Counted from the first letter of the stretch, positions 47,782 through 56,564 are shown. The stretch: 64,000 nucleotides of DNA from Gammaproteobacteria bacterium (GCA_018824405.1 JAHJGO010000011.1:109783-173782), one strand, 5' to 3'. A program made the numbers and translations. The notes: a model not told the origin generated them from the letters alone.

Positions 47782-47846
47782 AACGGCAGAGTACGTAGAC
47801 CGGCAATAACAGAAGCATAAAAATCACACCACCTCAGGAGAGGATC

Positions 47847-49253
47847 ATGAAAAAAACTCTACTGGCGACCATTACGGTCGCCGCTTTTGCGCATGCGCCG
47901 ACATCTTTTGCCACCAACTGGTTTCAACTGCAGAACAATGAGCAACCGGGTGCTGCATTCTATAAATTCTGGGGTTTCATCCAGCCAACTTATATGTACA
48001 ACGAAGGGGGCGCAGTCAACGGCATTCCCGCGACTGTCGTTTCGCCGGTAAACGGCGCCAATGTACCGGTGCCGGCAGGGTTGAGCGCCTACAATGGACA
48101 GGCTGCCCTGTTCAATCTGGTGGGGCCCGATCTCGACCATGGCGAACAATTGCAGATGTTTCGCGCACGCCCCGGAGTGCGCGGCGTGATTCCGGGAACG
48201 GGCGAGAAGATCAATTATTTCGCGCTGGCAGAATTCGGCAACAACGCCTTGACCCGCGAAAGACAGGCTGTTCTGACGGACGCCACGGTGACCTTTAATT
48301 ACATTCCCGGAGCTCGCATCCGTGTTGGGCTGGGCCGTCTCCCGCTCGGCGAGGAAGCCATGCAGGGCGTCCAGATCATGGATTACATCAATTTCACCAC
48401 GGTCACCGACCAGTTGCTCAACGAGCGTTTTGTGCAACCCTACGCCAATCCGTCGCGTACCCATGCCGCCGTTGTGGGCGCGCCCATGGCAATGTCGCAA
48501 CTCAATGGCGCTTTTGGTGGCTTCCGCGATGTCGGTGTCGAGGTTTATGACTGGTTTAACCGGGGCAGGTGGGAATATACCTATGCGGTGATGGCCAGCC
48601 AGGCCAATGGAATCAGTTTCAGCGACGATCTCAATCCCGGTAATCACGATGTAACGGCACGCCTGCAGGCCACCTACGTGTTTCAGGGTGCCGGCCCGAA
48701 ACGGGAGGATGTCACAGCCTACGCCTGGCATCAGGAAGGCAAACGCGCTTATGGCAGCAGCGACTACACTCGCATGCGCGAAGGCATTGGCGCCAAATAT
48801 TTGAACCATGGCCTGAGAGTGAGTGGTGAGTACATACGCGCTAAAGGCATGATTTATGTCGCCCCCACGCCGCAATTCAACGACATCGGCTCCCCCGCCT
48901 TCGAGCCAGTTGATTATGTGGCGCTGGACTCCAGCAACAAGGCTGATGGCTACTATCTGGATATAGGATGGAAATTTGCCCCCAAATGGGAAGTGGATCT
49001 GCGCTATGACGAGCTCAGCAAAATGACCAATTCGGCCTACGACGAACGCAAAGTCAGCGCCTGGACTCTGGGCGGGCAATATTTCTACAGCCCCAAGATC
49101 CGCTTCGCCTTGAACTATGAAATTCGTGACATCAAGGTCGTTAACCCTGAGGCGCAACTGACCAACGGACAAAAAATCCAGGGCACTGCCGCTGGAATTA
49201 TTGGCGCTTCAGCTGGCAACCGGATTAGTGCGCAGATGACCTGGGTTTTTTAA
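47847..49253 (+). CDS. Outer-membrane porin
   Basis: A 468 aa outer-membrane protein with a signal peptide (cleavage after SFA, about 22), a body of amphipathic beta strands and the C-terminal TWVF with terminal Phe used for barrel assembly. Segments such as RIRVGLGRLPLGEEAMQG and RVSGEYIRAKGM fit phosphate-selective/OprP-like porins, but the substrate is not evident. It has its own AGGAGAGG ribosome-binding site, 65 bases after dsrE, with no promoter obvious between, so it is likely in the same ECF-controlled unit. A strong terminator follows. Confidence 0.85.
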   Translation: MKKTLLATITVAAFAHAPTSFATNWFQLQNNEQPGAAFYKFWGFIQPTYMYNEGGAVNGIPATVVSPVNGANVPVPAGLSAYNGQAALFNLVGPDLDHGEQLQMFRARPGVRGVIPGTGEKINYFALAEFGNNALTRERQAVLTDATVTFNYIPGARIRVGLGRLPLGEEAMQGVQIMDYINFTTVTDQLLNERFVQPYANPSRTHAAVVGAPMAMSQLNGAFGGFRDVGVEVYDWFNRGRWEYTYAVMASQANGISFSDDLNPGNHDVTARLQATYVFQGAGPKREDVTAYAWHQEGKRAYGSSDYTRMREGIGAKYLNHGLRVSGEYIRAKGMIYVAPTPQFNDIGSPAFEPVDYVALDSSNKADGYYLDIGWKFAPKWEVDLRYDELSKMTNSAYDERKVSAWTLGGQYFYSPKIRFALNYEIRDIKVVNPEAQLTNGQKIQGTAAGIIGASAGNRISAQMTWVF

Positions 49254-49332
49254 GACTTTTGTTGTCAATAGCTTGGCCGCACGATGCGCCCATTTTTTGC
49301 CTACAATTTCTCAAACTGGTTCGCATCGGCCA

Positions 49333-49360
49333 GGATGCCCTGACCCGGGTCAGGGCATCC
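49333..49360. terminator. Bidirectional terminator between the porin and the cyclase
   Basis: A perfect 28-base palindrome (GGATGCCCTGACCC with its exact complement) lies between two convergent genes, 79 bases after the porin stop and 2 bases before the cyclase stop. TCTTATTT follows on the plus strand. It probably ends transcription from both sides. Confidence 0.8.
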
Positions 49361-49362
49361 TC

Positions 49363-51576
49363 TTATTTGTTGATAAACACGAAGGTGCCATCCCATTCAG
49401 GGTCGGGCGGGTTGGAGCGGAAATAGACAATGCGTTGCAGATATAACCGGTAAACCGTGTCATGCGGGAAAGCATTTTGCAAATTGAGAAAGCAGGCTTC
49501 AGCCAGTTCCCACTTCTGGGCACGATAAAGCTCGATCGCTTGCTGAAATTGCTGAAGCTCGTTCTGCATCGTTGGGGCAATCTTTTCGGCCAGGCCAAGT
49601 GGTTCATAAATGCTGACGGGTATGTCTTTACCTTTGACCCTGACCTTGTCGAGTTCGCGAAAAACGATGTCGGGCAGCGATTTTTGTGTCTCTCCACTCA
49701 CCAGGATGCCGACTCCATATTGCTTGGTCAGCCCTTCCAGACGTGAGCAGAGGTTGACCGCATCGCCCATGACGGTATAAGCCATGCGGAACTCCGAGCC
49801 CATATTGCCCACGCTCATCATGCCGGTGTTAATGCCTATGCCTATGCGGATTTCAGGCAATCCGCCGGCGACGAACTGCGGGCGCAGCGCGGCAAGCGTT
49901 TCCTGCATTTCCAACGCCGCCATTACAGCATGACGCGCATGCTCCGGGTCTGCAAGCGGGGCGCCCCAAAAAGCCATGATGGCATCACCGATGTATTTAT
50001 CTATGGTGCCGCGGTGTTGGTGAATGACATGCGTCATCGGTGTCATGTATTTGTTCATGAGCTTCGATAATGTTTTCGGATTCAGTCCTTCCGAAATTCT
50101 GGTGAAATTGCGTACGTCTGCGAACAGTACCGTCATTTCCCGGTTTTCGCCTTCCATGGTGAAGGAATCTGGATTTTCGCTCATCTCGTCCACCAGTTCC
50201 GGCGGCACGTATTGCCCAAAAAGGCCGGAAATCTGGCGTTTGGTGTGCGCCTCGATATAGAACCCGTAGGACATGCCGACTCCGAACTGCGTGACGATCA
50301 TGGTGACCGTGGCCGCGAGCGGCATGACCATGTTGGCGTATTGCCACAGCGCGAAATTGGTGCCGATGACCCATAGCAGCGCCGCCAGCGCCAGGAAAGA
50401 GGCCTTCACGGGGCTGAGCGAGGGCATGAAAAATGCCAGCAGGAGGCCGATCAGCAGCATCTGGGTGAAGTCTGCTCCCTGCATGTATGCGGGCTTTTCC
50501 TTAATGTTATTGTCCAACATGCCGGCGATAAGGTTGGCGTGTATTTCCACGCCCGGATACACCGCGCCGACGGGGGTGGAACGCAAGTCCATCAGGCCTG
50601 GCGCCGTGGTGCCGACCAGTACGATAGCGCCAGCCATCGCTGCGACATCGGTACGGCCATGCAGTACATCGCTTGCAGAAATGTAGGAGAAGCTGCCCTG
50701 TCTGCCACGGTAAGGAACCAGGGTGCTGATATTTTTGTCCAGCGGTATTTTCAGCTTGTCAGTGCGCAGCCATTCCAGCGCTTCGCCGCCACTGTCCTTT
50801 TCGGTCACGGCCCTGATCGGGGAGGCGCCATAAAATGTCTGCACGACGGCCAGGGAGAAGGCCTCATAATATGCACCGTCGTACTCGATCAGCATCGGCA
50901 CGCGCCGGGCAACGCCATCGAAATCGGTGTACGGGTTGAAATGTCCAGCAATGTTTGCGGCGTTTTGAAATTCAGGCAGATTGGCGCCATATCCGCTGGC
51001 GGCGACAAAGGCGGAACGACTGTTTTTGAACGCGCCAGCCGAGAATGTCGGAGCTGGCAGCACCCCGGAAACCCTGTCCTGGAAATTTGTAAAATAGTAG
51101 CCCAGCACGACCGGGTGTTCTGCCAGTGTCCGGGCGAAGAACTGGTCATGATCCAGTTGCGGACGCAATCGAGCCAAACTGGACTGGAATTGCGGGATAT
51201 TTTTCAACTCGTCGCGGCCAAGCTGTTCCAGCGTTTTCAGTCCCGAACTGTCGTCCTTTTCCGCAAACACAATATCAAAGCCGACAACGGCCACCTTGTA
51301 GTGGCTGAACAAATTGTCCAGCATGATAGCCAGTTTGTCTCGGCCCCATGGCCAGCGCCCCTCCTCTGCCAGGCTTTTTTCATCGATATCGACAATTACT
51401 ATGCGTCGATCCAGTGTTTGCGGCATCGTGAGGCGAAGTCGCTCGTCATAGCTTATGGCCTCTAGATTCTGCATGAACGGGATGGCAATGATTTTTGCCG
51501 TATGCATGAGAAAGACAAACAGGATCAGCATGCCCAGGAGGATAGGACTGGCATGTTTGCGTAGCGTTTTTCTCAT
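49363..51576 (-). CDS. CHASE2-domain adenylate/guanylate cyclase
   Basis: A 737 aa membrane protein. An N-terminal helix (about 11-31) leads into a periplasmic CHASE2 sensor domain (about 40-365: RRIVIVDIDEKSLAEEGRWPW, FDIVFAE), then three transmembrane helices (about 370-445) and a class III nucleotide cyclase domain (about 475-660). The two metal-binding aspartates are in FADVRNF (about 483) and GDAIMAFWG (about 529). A short TPR-like tail follows. It makes cAMP or cGMP in response to an external cue. It lies beside the FecR and TPR-barrel genes, a combination seen repeatedly in betaproteobacteria. Confidence 0.9.
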   Translation of the reverse strand: MRKTLRKHASPILLGMLILFVFLMHTAKIIAIPFMQNLEAISYDERLRLTMPQTLDRRIVIVDIDEKSLAEEGRWPWGRDKLAIMLDNLFSHYKVAVVGFDIVFAEKDDSSGLKTLEQLGRDELKNIPQFQSSLARLRPQLDHDQFFARTLAEHPVVLGYYFTNFQDRVSGVLPAPTFSAGAFKNSRSAFVAASGYGANLPEFQNAANIAGHFNPYTDFDGVARRVPMLIEYDGAYYEAFSLAVVQTFYGASPIRAVTEKDSGGEALEWLRTDKLKIPLDKNISTLVPYRGRQGSFSYISASDVLHGRTDVAAMAGAIVLVGTTAPGLMDLRSTPVGAVYPGVEIHANLIAGMLDNNIKEKPAYMQGADFTQMLLIGLLLAFFMPSLSPVKASFLALAALLWVIGTNFALWQYANMVMPLAATVTMIVTQFGVGMSYGFYIEAHTKRQISGLFGQYVPPELVDEMSENPDSFTMEGENREMTVLFADVRNFTRISEGLNPKTLSKLMNKYMTPMTHVIHQHRGTIDKYIGDAIMAFWGAPLADPEHARHAVMAALEMQETLAALRPQFVAGGLPEIRIGIGINTGMMSVGNMGSEFRMAYTVMGDAVNLCSRLEGLTKQYGVGILVSGETQKSLPDIVFRELDKVRVKGKDIPVSIYEPLGLAEKIAPTMQNELQQFQQAIELYRAQKWELAEACFLNLQNAFPHDTVYRLYLQRIVYFRSNPPDPEWDGTFVFINK

Positions 51577-52081
51577 TCTGTCTTCATGTGTAAGGCAGGG
51601 CTGGATGAAATGTGTCGCCTGGCAATCATTTGAAATGAACCGACATTGTATCCCTTGAGGCAGGACAAGGTCAGGGGGAAGAGAAAGACATGTTCGTCAG
51701 TATTCATGAGCCACTTGGCTCGAGCCAATAGTTCATCCATTGATGCCGGGCGGATTTCGGCCATTCCCGCAAGTCATCACGAGCTTTGTCGCATCAAGGG
51801 CAGGATCAGCCGCATACGGACAGTTCACGTTGCGTGAAGGAGAAAGATATCCGTTTAAAAGTAATTCGCGTCACCGATTGAATAGCCAAAGACTGGTACA
51901 GCTCGCAAGAGAACCTATATTGCTGTTCCAGACTGCTGCAGGCGTGCCTCCTGAGGATTTACAGGCAACCGACCAGTACGTCTGGATGAGACGAAGCCCT
52001 CACTGCCAGTGGTCGTCAAGCCGCGGCGGTGAGGTGAGGGCAATATTACGGTTAGCCAGTAAAATCGTTTACAGCTTATTA
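51577..52081. other. Intergenic stretch with a decayed cyclase fragment
   Basis: No intact gene is supported in this 505-base stretch between two minus-strand genes. Its left part holds the plus-strand cyclase remnant described separately. The right part (about 51860-52080) has no recognisable feature, although the cyclase and the end of the FecR gene border it. It must contain the cyclase promoter unless that gene is read from the FecR side. Confidence 0.55.
51640..51760 (+). pseudogene. Fragment of a class III adenylate cyclase gene
   Basis: On the plus strand, from about 51666, the bases match the 3' part of the neighbouring cyclase gene, which runs on the opposite strand (the region complementary to about 49590-49650). 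The shared stretch begins GACAAGGTCAGGG and continues with about 80 percent identity over some 57 bases, corresponding to the peptide DKVRVKGKDIPVSIYEPLG. A single-base deletion breaks the frame, so DKVRGK and FVSIHEPLG fall in different frames. Weaker similarity may extend a little further. It is a remnant of a second, oppositely oriented cyclase gene. Confidence 0.6.
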
Positions 52082-53053
52082 TCAAATAAAAGGGTGACCA
52101 GGTGTTTCCGGCGGTGGCACTACTACTGGTGGTGGCACTACTACTGGTGGTGGCACTACTACTGGTGGTGGCACTACTACTGGTGGTGGCACTACTGCTG
52201 GTGGTGGCTCTACTACTGGTGGTGTAGGCGTCACAACAACGGCACTGCTTCCCGACTCATTCATGTTCTCACTTGCTACATAGGGCTTGTTGGCATCCAG
52301 CGGAGTAAAATTGGACGCTTCCGGCATGCTGGTTCGTCCGTCGAAATTCAGGGAAGACTCGGTGACCTGCGCGTTTTCCTTGCTTTCCCGGTTATTGTTC
52401 CTCACCTGACCTTCCAGTTTGTCGGCCAGGAAATCCGGTGGGGCTACCAAGCCTTCCGGCGCAGTATTCGCATCCGCAACATAGAAGGATTCACCCTTGC
52501 CGAAATCCTTGCTGCCTGCCTTGTTCGAGGCGTTGATTTTTCCATCGGATACACCACCATAGACACCGTCCCTGGCTTTGGAGCCATCGGCATTGGCGCA
52601 ATCCTCCTGGCACATCAGCAGGCTGTAGCTGGTTCCTCGAATACCAATGGTGGCGGCTGTCGTAGTCACTTTGTAGTTATCACGATTGGCTTTGCCGATC
52701 ATGCCCGAGACGGTGCGGAAGCCACCCTTCAGCAAGCTAAAAAAACCTTTCTCCGACCCATCTTCCTGGCCGTTGTAACGATAGTCGTCAATACGGAATT
52801 CACTCTTGGGTCTAAGGGCGATGATGGCGCCATCTGTCAGGCGAATCTGCGCATTGCTGATGGGGCCGGTGCGCAGGGTGTCGCCGGACTCCACCTCGGA
52901 TCCGACTTTCAGGGGAATCGTCTTGCCCATGCGGATGGCGAAAACCTCTCCCACTGTCACCAGAACGCGCCCGGCCACATCTGCCCATACGCCGGCAGAC
53001 ATGAATAGCAATCCGAATACGAGAAGAAGTGAAAAATAGTTTTTTGTTTTCAT
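52082..53053 (-). CDS. FecR-domain secreted protein with Pro/Val-rich C-terminal repeats
   Basis: A 323 aa exported protein: signal peptide (about 1-24, cleavage after VWA), then a FecR domain (about 25-150: GRVLVTVGEVFAIRMGKTIP, GDTLRTGPISNAQIRLTDG, TIGIRGTSY). A low-complexity linker is followed by a C-terminal run of (VVVPPP) repeats. Without a transmembrane segment it is not a classical FecR anti-sigma protein; it is probably periplasmic or surface-exposed. The ATG at 53053 follows AAGAGG and lies 10 bases past the stop of the TPR-barrel gene, so they are co-transcribed. An upstream ATG would add 8 residues. Confidence 0.85.
   Translation of the reverse strand: MKTKNYFSLLLVFGLLFMSAGVWADVAGRVLVTVGEVFAIRMGKTIPLKVGSEVESGDTLRTGPISNAQIRLTDGAIIALRPKSEFRIDDYRYNGQEDGSEKGFFSLLKGGFRTVSGMIGKANRDNYKVTTTAATIGIRGTSYSLLMCQEDCANADGSKARDGVYGGVSDGKINASNKAGSKDFGKGESFYVADANTAPEGLVAPPDFLADKLEGQVRNNNRESKENAQVTESSLNFDGRTSMPEASNFTPLDANKPYVASENMNESGSSAVVVTPTPPVVEPPPAVVPPPVVVPPPVVVPPPVVVPPPVVVPPPETPGHPFI
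52112..52222 (+). repeat. 18-base tandem repeat encoding (VVVPPP)n
   Basis: About six consecutive 18-base units, GGTGGCACTACTACTGGT on the plus strand, lie within the 3' end of the FecR-domain gene. Four are identical and two carry single substitutions. As an 18-base unit it changes protein length in frame, so copy number may vary between strains. Confidence 0.85.
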
Positions 53054-53063
53054 TATTGGCCTC

Positions 53064-54380
53064 TTACTTGAATTCATATCGGGCATTGATGCTGCCGAAA
53101 TTGCGCCGGTAGGTGTACAAGCTCAAGTTCGATGAATTTTCGCTTGTAACCAGTTCGCCACGAATGCTGACATTCCTGCTGTACAGATAGGTCGCAGCCA
53201 GACCGAGTGACTGATATTCATCGTCTCGTGTGGTGTTCAGGGTCGCATCTGTTCCCCGGTAAAGGCTTCCCTGATAAATGTAGCTGGCATTGAGCCCCCA
53301 CTTGGGATGAGGGGAAAGGTTAAAACCCAGCGTCAGACTGCTGATATCCCGCCCCAAATCTGGCCGGTTTTGCTGGTTGCGCTCCTCGCTGTAGCTCAGG
53401 CCCGCGTTGAAAACCGGCTGCCATCGGGCAATGAAGGCCTTGCGGTACCCCAGGCCCATGCCGCTCAATTCAGCATCTCGTACTTGATTGTTGCCGGTGT
53501 AGTCCAGTGTGGCGTACTGGATAAATCCGTTGAGGCTCTGCAGCTCATCCAGTTGGTGGAACAACTCACCGGCAATACCATTGACATCACGATAACGATT
53601 GCTTCCAACGCTCAACGAATAAAAAGAAGCCGTTGCGCGAAATAAATTCTTGTCCTTGAACAGGGAAACGCCTCCATAGCCGCCAAGGGATTCCATGCTG
53701 TATGCTGTGTCACCCTGATTGTACCTGCCGTCGTAGCCAACTCCGCCAAAGAAGGAAACCCCCGGTGCCACCGGTTTGGCGACCCGCCCCCCGGCGGCGA
53801 AATGAGTGAAAGTGTCGCCGGTGCGTTTTCCATCAGGCGTAATCTGGACGCTGCCCAGGACAGGCAGGGTTATATTGGCATCCGACACGCCACCATTGAC
53901 ATTATCGTCGTAGCCAACGCCACCTTCAACATAGAAGCCAACGGTGGTACGGTAGCGCCCTTCACGAGCGCGAATGGCATCTACATAGCGTTCGATGGTG
54001 GCCTGGACGTCGGGGGGGGGGTTCAGTTTCTGGACATTGCTGAATTCATTACGCGCCCGAGCATCCTCGCCCGACATAAAATACCCTCGAGCCAGTTCCA
54101 GGCGCGCACGGGCATTGGCGGGATAGTTGAGAAGATAGCGCTCCAGGGCCAGAATGCCTTCGGAAGCATGGCCGGCATCTATGCAGGCGATGCCGTAGTA
54201 AAAATCAAATTCGGGATTGCCCATAACCTCAGGGTGCTGGTGTCCCAGTTGATAGGCTTCTGCAGATTTTTTTTGAGCTACAAGATTTTTGATTTCATCG
54301 GTCATGTCGGCAGAAACGGGGTTCGCAAGAATGCCAAGCAACATCCCCAGTAACCAGCTTGTTGTTTTTTGTTTTTCCAC
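53064..54380 (-). CDS. TPR-containing outer-membrane beta-barrel protein
   Basis: A 438 aa exported protein: signal peptide (cleavage after PVSA, about 25), TPR helices (about 28-130: FDFYYGIACIDAGHASEGIL, ARLELARGYFMSGEDARARN), and a C-terminal beta-barrel (about 145-438) ending RYEFK. The TPR-plus-barrel build recalls Slam/DUF560 surface-lipoprotein exporters, but the match is only architectural. A GTG at 54380 after GGGAG is preferred; a TTG two codons earlier is possible. It is the first gene of the unit with the FecR-domain gene, which may be its cargo or partner (inference). Confidence 0.78.
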   Translation of the reverse strand: MEKQKTTSWLLGMLLGILANPVSADMTDEIKNLVAQKKSAEAYQLGHQHPEVMGNPEFDFYYGIACIDAGHASEGILALERYLLNYPANARARLELARGYFMSGEDARARNEFSNVQKLNPPPDVQATIERYVDAIRAREGRYRTTVGFYVEGGVGYDDNVNGGVSDANITLPVLGSVQITPDGKRTGDTFTHFAAGGRVAKPVAPGVSFFGGVGYDGRYNQGDTAYSMESLGGYGGVSLFKDKNLFRATASFYSLSVGSNRYRDVNGIAGELFHQLDELQSLNGFIQYATLDYTGNNQVRDAELSGMGLGYRKAFIARWQPVFNAGLSYSEERNQQNRPDLGRDISSLTLGFNLSPHPKWGLNASYIYQGSLYRGTDATLNTTRDDEYQSLGLAATYLYSRNVSIRGELVTSENSSNLSLYTYRRNFGSINARYEFK

Positions 54381-54634
54381 TAACAACTCCCATCTGAAAT
54401 TTATTATTAACCTAGACTCAAGCCATTCTAACCTACACTAGCACCAGACTTAAATTGCTTCTAATTAAAATTTATGATTTCGGACAATATCGTCTAGTTT
54501 GCTTGAGGTACATCAACCAGACCCGGTTTCATGCTTCGTCAGGGATGAACCGCGGAAATATTCCAAGAGCAAGTCCGGGAATTTAGTTAGAATCGTGGAA
54601 TCAGCCATTTAACCGGCTTTACCGTTGGTAGTGT

Positions 54635-56131
54635 ATGTCACTTGCCGTCCTTTACAGCCGCGCCTTGAACGGCATGGATGCACCACTGGTGACAGTGGAA
54701 GTGCACCTTGCCAATGGATTGCCGTCGTTCACCCTGGTTGGCCTGCCCGAAGCGGAAGTCAAGGAAGCGCGCGACCGGGTGCGCGCCGCCCTGCAGAATG
54801 CGCGTTTTGAATTCCCTGCGCGCCGCATAACAGTCAACCTGGCTCCGGCTGATCTGCCCAAGGAGAGTGGTCGCTTCGATCTGCCAATTGCGCTGGGTAT
54901 TCTTGCCGCCTCCGGCCAGCTGCCCCTGCAGCACCTCAAAGCTTACGAATTTGCCGGAGAGCTGGCGCTGACAGGCGAGCTGCGCCCGATTCGCGGCGCC
55001 CTGGCAATGACCTTCAAGGCCAGCAAGGATGGCCGTGCTTTTATCCTGCCGCGCAGCAATGCGGATGAAGCTGCGCTGGTGGAAGATGCAGCGGTTTTCC
55101 CGGCGGGCTCACTGCTCGAAGTCTGCGCCCATCTGGCGGGGCAGGAGGCACTCAGTCGCCATGTTCCGGGCATATCCGTGGCAACGCCAGCGATGGAGCC
55201 TGATTTCAGTGAGGTCAAAGGGCAGGTGCAGGCCAAGCGCGCACTCGAAGTGGCCGCTGCGGGAAGTCACAGCATTCTTATGTCGGGACCACCGGGCACC
55301 GGCAAATCCATGCTGGCAAGCCGACTGCCCGGGATTCTGCCGCCAATGACCGAAGCGGAAGCGCTCGAGGCGGCGGCAATCCAGTCGCTCAATGGCGGTT
55401 TCCGCCTCGAGAACTGGCGTCGCCGTATTTTGCGCGCACCGCACCATTCGGCCTCCAGCGTGGCACTGGTAGGCGGAGGCGGTAATCCGCGGCCAGGGGA
55501 GATCAGCCTTGCACACCATTCCGTGCTGTTTCTCGATGAGCTGCCCGAGTTTGACCGCAAGGCGCTGGAGACCCTGCGCGAGCCGCTGGAATCTGGCCGC
55601 ATTACCATTTCCCGCGCTGCCCGCCAGGCTGAATTTCCGGCGGAGTTTCAGCTGGTGGCTGCGATGAACCCCTGTCCCTGTGGCTACCTCGGTCACCCCA
55701 GCGGCAAGTGTCGCTGCACGCCGGATCAGGTATCGCGCTATCGGAGTAAAATCTCCGGCCCCTTGCTTGATCGCATTGATATGCAGATTGAAGTGCCGGC
55801 CTTGCCTGAGAGCGAGCTGACACAAGGAGACGCGGGTGAACCCAGTGCCGCCATCCGGGCCCGGGTGGAAGCCGCGCGCCAGATGCAACTGGCGCGCCAG
55901 GGCAAGCCCAACGCCCGGCTTTCCAGTAAGGAAATCGATCTTCATTGTCAGCCGGATATGGCTGGCATGACCTTGCTCAAGCAGGCTATCAACCGTCTGG
56001 ACCTCTCCGCGCGCGCCTACCACCGCATTCTCAAAATGGCGCGCACTATCGCAGATCTGGCCGGAGTACAGCAAATTTCCCCTGCGCATATTGCCGAAGC
56101 GGTGCAGTACCGTCGCTTCATGACGGGTTAA
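54635..56131 (+). CDS. comM: YifB/ComM-family Mg chelatase-like AAA+ ATPase
   Basis: A 498 aa hexameric helicase-like ATPase; ComM promotes branch migration during natural transformation. The N-terminal Lon-protease-like domain (about 1-170) is followed by an AAA+ domain with Walker A SGPPGTGKSMLA (about 214-225) and Walker B VLFLDELPEF (about 299-308), and a Cys-rich NPCPCGYLGHPSGKCRC segment (about 346-362). The C-terminal domain is complete. It is the usual right neighbour of ubiK but is displaced here by 8.9 kb. Confidence 0.93.
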   Translation: MSLAVLYSRALNGMDAPLVTVEVHLANGLPSFTLVGLPEAEVKEARDRVRAALQNARFEFPARRITVNLAPADLPKESGRFDLPIALGILAASGQLPLQHLKAYEFAGELALTGELRPIRGALAMTFKASKDGRAFILPRSNADEAALVEDAAVFPAGSLLEVCAHLAGQEALSRHVPGISVATPAMEPDFSEVKGQVQAKRALEVAAAGSHSILMSGPPGTGKSMLASRLPGILPPMTEAEALEAAAIQSLNGGFRLENWRRRILRAPHHSASSVALVGGGGNPRPGEISLAHHSVLFLDELPEFDRKALETLREPLESGRITISRAARQAEFPAEFQLVAAMNPCPCGYLGHPSGKCRCTPDQVSRYRSKISGPLLDRIDMQIEVPALPESELTQGDAGEPSAAIRARVEAARQMQLARQGKPNARLSSKEIDLHCQPDMAGMTLLKQAINRLDLSARAYHRILKMARTIADLAGVQQISPAHIAEAVQYRRFMTG

Positions 56132-56204
56132 CTGCAAAGGGAAAAGGCCGGATTGGATGTTTATTGCCCTGGTCGCGCCGTGGAAGTCCAGCGGCACAGA
56201 GGTT

Positions 56205-56555
56205 TTACCCCTCCCTGACGCCCTGCTCAACCGAAAAATCCGGGCTGGATTCCATGTAACTCGACAATGCATACGCCGCGGTCGGCTGCATGCGGATGCA
56301 GGCCATGGCCACATTTACGGCGCAACAGGCACGCGCCAGCATGTTAAGCCATTGATAATAGCGGGGTTCGATAAGCGGAAGATCGGCAAGATCGTAATAT
56401 AACTTTTGTGCCTTGCCGCGTTGCAGCCGCTGCAGTATTTCCTCGAGAAGCGCCTCGCTGGAGCTGATATCCAGCGCGGTTGAAGGTTCGAGCAGGAATC
56501 GACCTCCCCCGATGGGCGTCAGGTGGTAGCCAGAGGGCTTGGTGCTGACCGACAT
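56205..56555 (-). CDS. RsbS-like STAS-domain protein
   Basis: A 116 aa single STAS domain (about 15-105), last gene of a stressosome-like operon. In RsbS a conserved serine in the VDS motif is phosphorylated by RsbT. Here the equivalent position in LYYDLADLPLIEPRYYQWL reads Glu63-Pro64, so no phospho-acceptor is available. It may be a locked scaffold subunit or an output partner. It lies 9 bases after the RsbR-like gene. The STAS assignment is from pattern only; sequence similarity is weak. Confidence 0.68.
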   Translation of the reverse strand: MSVSTKPSGYHLTPIGGGRFLLEPSTALDISSSEALLEEILQRLQRGKAQKLYYDLADLPLIEPRYYQWLNMLARACCAVNVAMACIRMQPTAAYALSSYMESSPDFSVEQGVREG

Positions 56556-56564
56556 GAGCAGCGG

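Noticed and set aside
47859-49172. A 437-codon open frame opposite the porin
   Set aside because: The porin has a signal peptide, barrel pattern and terminal Phe. The opposite frame has none of these and no start signal.
52112-52222. Regular repeats considered as a CRISPR array
   Set aside because: The units are 18 bases and directly adjacent with no spacers, and lie inside a coding sequence. No cas genes are present.
51740-53008. A 422-codon plus-strand frame opposite the FecR-domain gene
   Set aside because: The Trp/Tyr-rich stretch in it is the antisense reading of the (VVVPPP) repeat. FecR motifs on the minus strand are clear.
54387-54634. A second ECF-type promoter upstream of the TPR-barrel gene (minus strand TGGAATA near 54565)
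   Set aside because: TGGAATA is present, but no CGTC lies 16 bases downstream.
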